Below, piece after piece: positions 60,670 to 64,000 of a stretch of DNA of 64,000 nt (positions are counted from its first letter, which is position 1; the number at the start of each line of letters is the position of its first letter). Below the pieces are notes generated by a model that was not told where the DNA came from, searched no databases, and saw only the letters and a program-made list of their open reading frames with translations. This DNA is from Microbacterium sp. BH-3-3-3 (GTDB lineage Bacteria; Actinomycetota; Actinomycetes; Actinomycetales; Microbacteriaceae). The DNA lies in assembly GCF_007679045.1 (NCBI RefSeq), contig NZ_VEFS01000001.1:1-64000 (forward strand), in the 5' to 3' direction. The translations under genes were made by a program, and so were the position numbers.

Positions 60670-61482
60670 ATGGCACGCGAGAAGAAGACTCGTCGGGCGT
60701 CCGGGCGTCGTAGCCCCCTGGCCGCCGCCGCGCTGATCGGAATCGGACTCCTCCTCACCGGAGGCGTCTACGCCGGCGCATCGGCCGCGATGGCCGCCAC
60801 CTCCGACACCCCCGTCAGCGAAGCCAACTCGGCGACGGCGGTCGAAGAGGGCCAGAAGCTGTTCCAGGCCAACTGCGCCACCTGCCACGGTCTCGACCTG
60901 CAGGGCAGCGACCAGGGTCCCTCGCTCTTCGGCGTCGGCGAGCTGTCGGTGCACTTCCAGGTCTCGACCGGCCGCATGCCCCTGCAGGCGCAGGGCCCGC
61001 AGGCTCCGGTCAAGCCGGTGCAGTTCACCGAAGAGCAGACCAACGCGATCGCCGCCTACGTGCAGTCCGCGGCCCCCGGTCCGTCGTACCCGTCGAACGA
61101 ACTCCTCGACGGTGAGGGCGACCTGTCGCACGGTGCGGAGCTGTTCCGCATCAACTGCGCCATGTGCCACAACGTCGCCGGCGCCGGCGGCGCACTGACC
61201 GAGGGCAAGTACGCCCCCGACCTGCACAGCACGACCCCGGTCAACATCTACGCGGCAATGGTCACGGGCCCGCAGAACATGCCCGTCTTCAACGACCTCA
61301 ACCTCACCCCCGAAGACAAGCGCGACGTCATCTCGTACCTGATGTACCTCCAGAAGACGGACTCCCCCGGCGGCTACGCCCTGGGCTCGCTCGGACCGGT
61401 GTCGGAGGGTCTGTTCATCTGGATCTTCGGAATCGGGGCGCTCATCGCCCTCACCGTCTGGATCACGGCGAAGTCCAACTGA
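60670..61482 (+). CDS. qcrC: Cytochrome bc1 complex di-haem cytochrome c subunit
   Basis: The 270-residue protein has an N-terminal span, two c-haem sites CATCH (about residue 75) and CAMCH (about residue 165) with their Met ligands (STGRMPLQAQ, QNMPVF), and a C-terminal anchor. This is the actinobacterial QcrC, which passes electrons from the bc1 complex directly to the oxidase within the supercomplex, in place of soluble cytochrome c. Confidence 0.97.
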   Translation: MAREKKTRRASGRRSPLAAAALIGIGLLLTGGVYAGASAAMAATSDTPVSEANSATAVEEGQKLFQANCATCHGLDLQGSDQGPSLFGVGELSVHFQVSTGRMPLQAQGPQAPVKPVQFTEEQTNAIAAYVQSAAPGPSYPSNELLDGEGDLSHGAELFRINCAMCHNVAGAGGALTEGKYAPDLHSTTPVNIYAAMVTGPQNMPVFNDLNLTPEDKRDVISYLMYLQKTDSPGGYALGSLGPVSEGLFIWIFGIGALIALTVWITAKSN

Positions 61483-61521
61483 CCGTCGTCTTCGACATCA
61501 CGTAAACGCACGAGGAGCACC

Positions 61522-62580
61522 ATGGCACACGAGGACGACGCACTCGAGCACGAGAGGGCTTCCTGGAAGCCCGGCTCGGGCCTCGCCGTCGCGGTTCCGG
61601 ACGCCGCGGCGAATCCGGGACTCCCCGGCCACCGTCAGCGCATGACGGACAAAGACCCGCAGGAGATGAAGCGCGCGGTCCGCACGGTCTACACGCTGTT
61701 CTACATCTCGGTCGCGGCGAGCATCTGGGCGAGCATCGCCTACATGATCTTCCCGATCGAGTCGGGGTCGATGATCGACATCCGGTACAACAACCTCTTC
61801 ATCGGACTCGGCATCGCCTTCGCGCTGCTCGCAATCGGCATCGGCACCATCCACTGGGGCAAGTCGGTCATGTCCGACAAGGAGTTCATCGAAGACCGTC
61901 ACGGCACGCGTGGTCGCGACGAGGTCCGCGAGGGCGCGGTCAACGTCTTCGTCGAGGCCGAGAAGGACTCCGGCTTCGGCCGTCGCGAGATCATCCGCAA
62001 CTCGCTCTTCGCCGCTCTCGCGGCGTCGATCATCCCCGGCATCACCCTGTTCCGCGGTCTCGCCCCGCAGGACGTCGACCCGGTGACCGCGCTCAGCCAC
62101 ACCATGTGGAAGCAGGGCATGCGCCTGGCCCACGACCCCTCCGGTCGTCCCATCCGCGCCGCCGACGTCACCCTGGGTTCCGCGTTCCACGTCATCCCCG
62201 AAGAACTCGCCGGCCTGGGCCACGACGAGGGCTACCTCGAGGAGAAGGCCAAGGCGATCGTCCTGCTCATGCGCATGCAGCCCGAGCAGCTCAATCCCGA
62301 GACCAACAAGCTGGACTGGTCGTACGACGGCATCATCGCGTACTCGAAGGTCTGCACCCACGTCGGTTGCCCCGTGGCACTGTACGAGCAGCAGACCCAC
62401 CACCTCCTGTGCCCCTGCCACCAGTCGCAGTTCGACGTCGCCAACGGCGCGGCCGTCATCTTCGGCCCGGCCGCCCGTCCTTTGCCGCAGCTCCCCATCA
62501 CCGTCGACGCCGAGGGTTACCTCGTCGCTCAGAGTGACTTCCAGGAGCCCGTCGGCCCCAGCTTCTGGGAGCGCTCATGA
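61522..62580 (+). CDS. qcrA: Cytochrome bc1 complex Rieske iron-sulfur subunit
   Basis: The 352-residue protein has three membrane spans in the first 200 residues (the actinobacterial form) and a C-terminal Rieske domain with CTHVGC and CPCHQSQF, which bind the 2Fe-2S cluster through 2 Cys and 2 His. The twin-arginine-like GRREIIRNSLFAALAAS precedes the last span. ATG 61522 follows GAGGAGCACC. Its stop overlaps the qcrB start (ATGA). Confidence 0.97.
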   Translation: MAHEDDALEHERASWKPGSGLAVAVPDAAANPGLPGHRQRMTDKDPQEMKRAVRTVYTLFYISVAASIWASIAYMIFPIESGSMIDIRYNNLFIGLGIAFALLAIGIGTIHWGKSVMSDKEFIEDRHGTRGRDEVREGAVNVFVEAEKDSGFGRREIIRNSLFAALAASIIPGITLFRGLAPQDVDPVTALSHTMWKQGMRLAHDPSGRPIRAADVTLGSAFHVIPEELAGLGHDEGYLEEKAKAIVLLMRMQPEQLNPETNKLDWSYDGIIAYSKVCTHVGCPVALYEQQTHHLLCPCHQSQFDVANGAAVIFGPAARPLPQLPITVDAEGYLVAQSDFQEPVGPSFWERS

Positions 62581-64000
62581 GCACCGGTACCCATCCCACC
62601 GAAAACGTCGTCACCGAGCCGGCCGTCTACTCCGGTCCGCCGCAGGCGCCCGCCGGCCGTGACGGCAAGCCGCTCGGCGGCAAGTTCGTCGGTGCCGCCG
62701 CGAACTACCTCGACGAGCGCACGAGCATGTCGGGTCTGGTCAAGGAGCTGGGTCGCAAGATCTTCCCCGACCACTGGTCCTTCATGCTCGGCGAGATCGC
62801 TCTGTGGAGCTTCGTCGTCGTGCTCCTCTCGGGCACGTTCCTGACGTTCTTCTTCCAGGCCTCCATGGTCGAGACGCACTACAACGGTGCGTACGAGCCC
62901 ATGCGCGGCATCGCGATGTCGGCCGCCATGGAGTCGGCGCTGCACATCTCGTTCGATCTGCGCGGCGGTCTGCTCGTGCGCCAGATCCACCACTGGGCGG
63001 CCCTCGTGTTCGTCGCCGGTATCGGCGTGCACATGCTGCGCGTGTTCTTCACCGGCGCGTTCCGCAAGCCCCGCGAGCTCAACTGGGTGGTCGGCTTCAT
63101 CCTCTTCATCCTCGCGATGGCCGAGGGCTTCACCGGCTACTCCCTCCCCGACGACCTGCTCTCGGGCAACGGCCTCCGCATCATCGACGGCATGATCAAG
63201 GGCCTGCCGATCATCGGCACCTGGACCTCGTTCCTCCTCTTCGGTGGCGAGTTCCCGGGCACCGCGATCGTCGGACGCCTGTACACGCTGCACATCCTGC
63301 TGCTGCCCGCGATCCTCGTGGCGCTGCTGGCCGTGCACCTCATGCTGATGATCATCAACAAGCACACGCAGTTCGCCGGGCCCGCTCGCACGAACAGCAA
63401 CGTCGTGGGCTACCCGATCCTCCCGGTGTACGCCTCCAAGATGGGTGGCTTCTTCTTCATCACGTTCGGTGTGATCGTCCTGATCGCCGCGCTCGTGACG
63501 ATCAACCCGATCTGGAACTACGGCCCCTACGACCCGTCTCCGGTGTCGGCCGGTACCCAGCCCGACTGGTACATCGGCTTCGCCGACGGCATGCTGCGTC
63601 TGATCCCGCCGCACCTCGAGTTCGTCCTCTGGGACCGCACCTTCTCGTGGAACATCATCATCCCGGTGGGCGTGCTCGGACTGTTCATCGTTCTCGTGCT
63701 GGTCTACCCCTTCATCGAGGCGTGGGTCACGGGCGACAAGCGCGAGCACCACATCGCACAGCGTCCGCGCAACGCCGCGACGCGTACCGCGATCGGTGCG
63801 GCCGGCGTCACGTTCTACGCCGTCATGTGGGCTGCCGCCTCGTCGGACATCATCGCCACGCACTTCCACCTCACGATGGAGGGCGTCATCCACGCCCTGC
63901 AGGCGCTGCTCATCCTCGGGCCGATCCTGGCGTACTTCGTCACCAAGCGCATCTGCATCGCGCTGCAGAAGAAGGACCGCGAGATCGCTCTCCACGGCTA
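62577..64000 (+). CDS. qcrB: Cytochrome bc1 complex cytochrome b subunit (3' end outside window)
   Basis: At least 474 codons, open to the right edge. It has the N-terminal cytochrome b spans with haem-ligand His pairs (QIHHWAALVFVAGIGVHMLRVFF; LYTLHILLLPAILVALLAVHL), GYSLPDDLLSG, and the quinol-site PEWY variant (PDWYIGFADG). The Actinobacteria-specific C-terminal extension has begun. It oxidises menaquinol and delivers electrons to QcrA and haem c. Start ATG 62577 overlaps qcrA. Confidence 0.97.
   Translation, partial: MSTGTHPTENVVTEPAVYSGPPQAPAGRDGKPLGGKFVGAAANYLDERTSMSGLVKELGRKIFPDHWSFMLGEIALWSFVVVLLSGTFLTFFFQASMVETHYNGAYEPMRGIAMSAAMESALHISFDLRGGLLVRQIHHWAALVFVAGIGVHMLRVFFTGAFRKPRELNWVVGFILFILAMAEGFTGYSLPDDLLSGNGLRIIDGMIKGLPIIGTWTSFLLFGGEFPGTAIVGRLYTLHILLLPAILVALLAVHLMLMIINKHTQFAGPARTNSNVVGYPILPVYASKMGGFFFITFGVIVLIAALVTINPIWNYGPYDPSPVSAGTQPDWYIGFADGMLRLIPPHLEFVLWDRTFSWNIIIPVGVLGLFIVLVLVYPFIEAWVTGDKREHHIAQRPRNAATRTAIGAAGVTFYAVMWAAASSDIIATHFHLTMEGVIHALQALLILGPILAYFVTKRICIALQKKDREIALHG

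Noticed and set aside
62529..63995. 488-codon minus-strand frame opposite qcrB
   Set aside because: Shadow of a conserved membrane gene.

Overview
The window is a high-GC (about 70%) actinobacterial chromosome segment. The evidence points to Microbacteriaceae and most likely Microbacterium: the qcrCAB/ctaE respiratory cluster next to trpD, a CgArsR-type arsenic repressor, SCO4848, DUF3054 and DUF2945 family proteins, probable leaderless genes, and heavy use of the word GGATGCC/GGCATCC. Nothing looks like a prophage, insertion sequence, CRISPR array or tRNA gene. It appears to be core chromosome with small accessory cassettes. Many adjacent genes overlap by ATGA or GTGA and are probably translationally coupled.

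Layout. 1-2135: the promoter and leader of an rRNA operon that runs off the left edge (minus strand), a small membrane protein and rpsA. 2597-13345: two paralogous secreted transglycosylase-like proteins, one with an MtrA-type box upstream, around a large helicase with a membrane-anchored C-terminus, an ABC1-type kinase and a PadR regulator with a palindromic operator; then pgi and a Nudix hydrolase. 14120-21519: a tatA-tatC-tatB operon, a Tat-type lipoprotein with an intradiol-dioxygenase fold, a two-component system preceded by a coupled unknown gene, and an ApbE / FMN-binding / ferric-reductase-like operon that looks like an extracytoplasmic flavin electron-transfer unit. 21636-26432: VOC protein, WYL regulator, ArsR/CDF/MFS metal operon, short-chain dehydrogenase.

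26622-37724: msrB-msrA, a pump-less arsenic operon (ArsN-like acetyltransferase, ArsO-like flavoprotein, ArsC, divergent ArsR), an FAD oxidoreductase, acetyltransferase, M19 dipeptidase, TrhO, then a glycosyltransferase / nuclease-fold / membrane protein operon, VanZ and DUF2945. Two copies of a 65-75 bp inverted-repeat element (31.7 and 36.4 kb) and an array of CTGAGC(C/T)TGTCGAAG elements (37.7-38.1 kb) sit between genes. 38117-43664: a cryptochrome/photolyase that lacks the family's Fe-S cysteines with its DUF2256 partner, stress genes, a cold-shock gene, a fatty-acid desaturase with a puzzling start, and an M15 peptidase.

43745-59837: phosphoesterase, a second two-component system, VanZ/DUF3054 membrane proteins, an ACT protein, a YidC-like insertase, transporters, a redox-type HxlR/qorB pair, an open frame joining YchJ to a PPOX domain, a 5'-3' exonuclease, a PolX-like PHP protein and trpD. 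60022-64000: ctaE-qcrC-qcrA-qcrB, encoding cytochrome c oxidase subunit III and the actinobacterial bc1 complex that together form the respiratory supercomplex. qcrB runs off the right edge.
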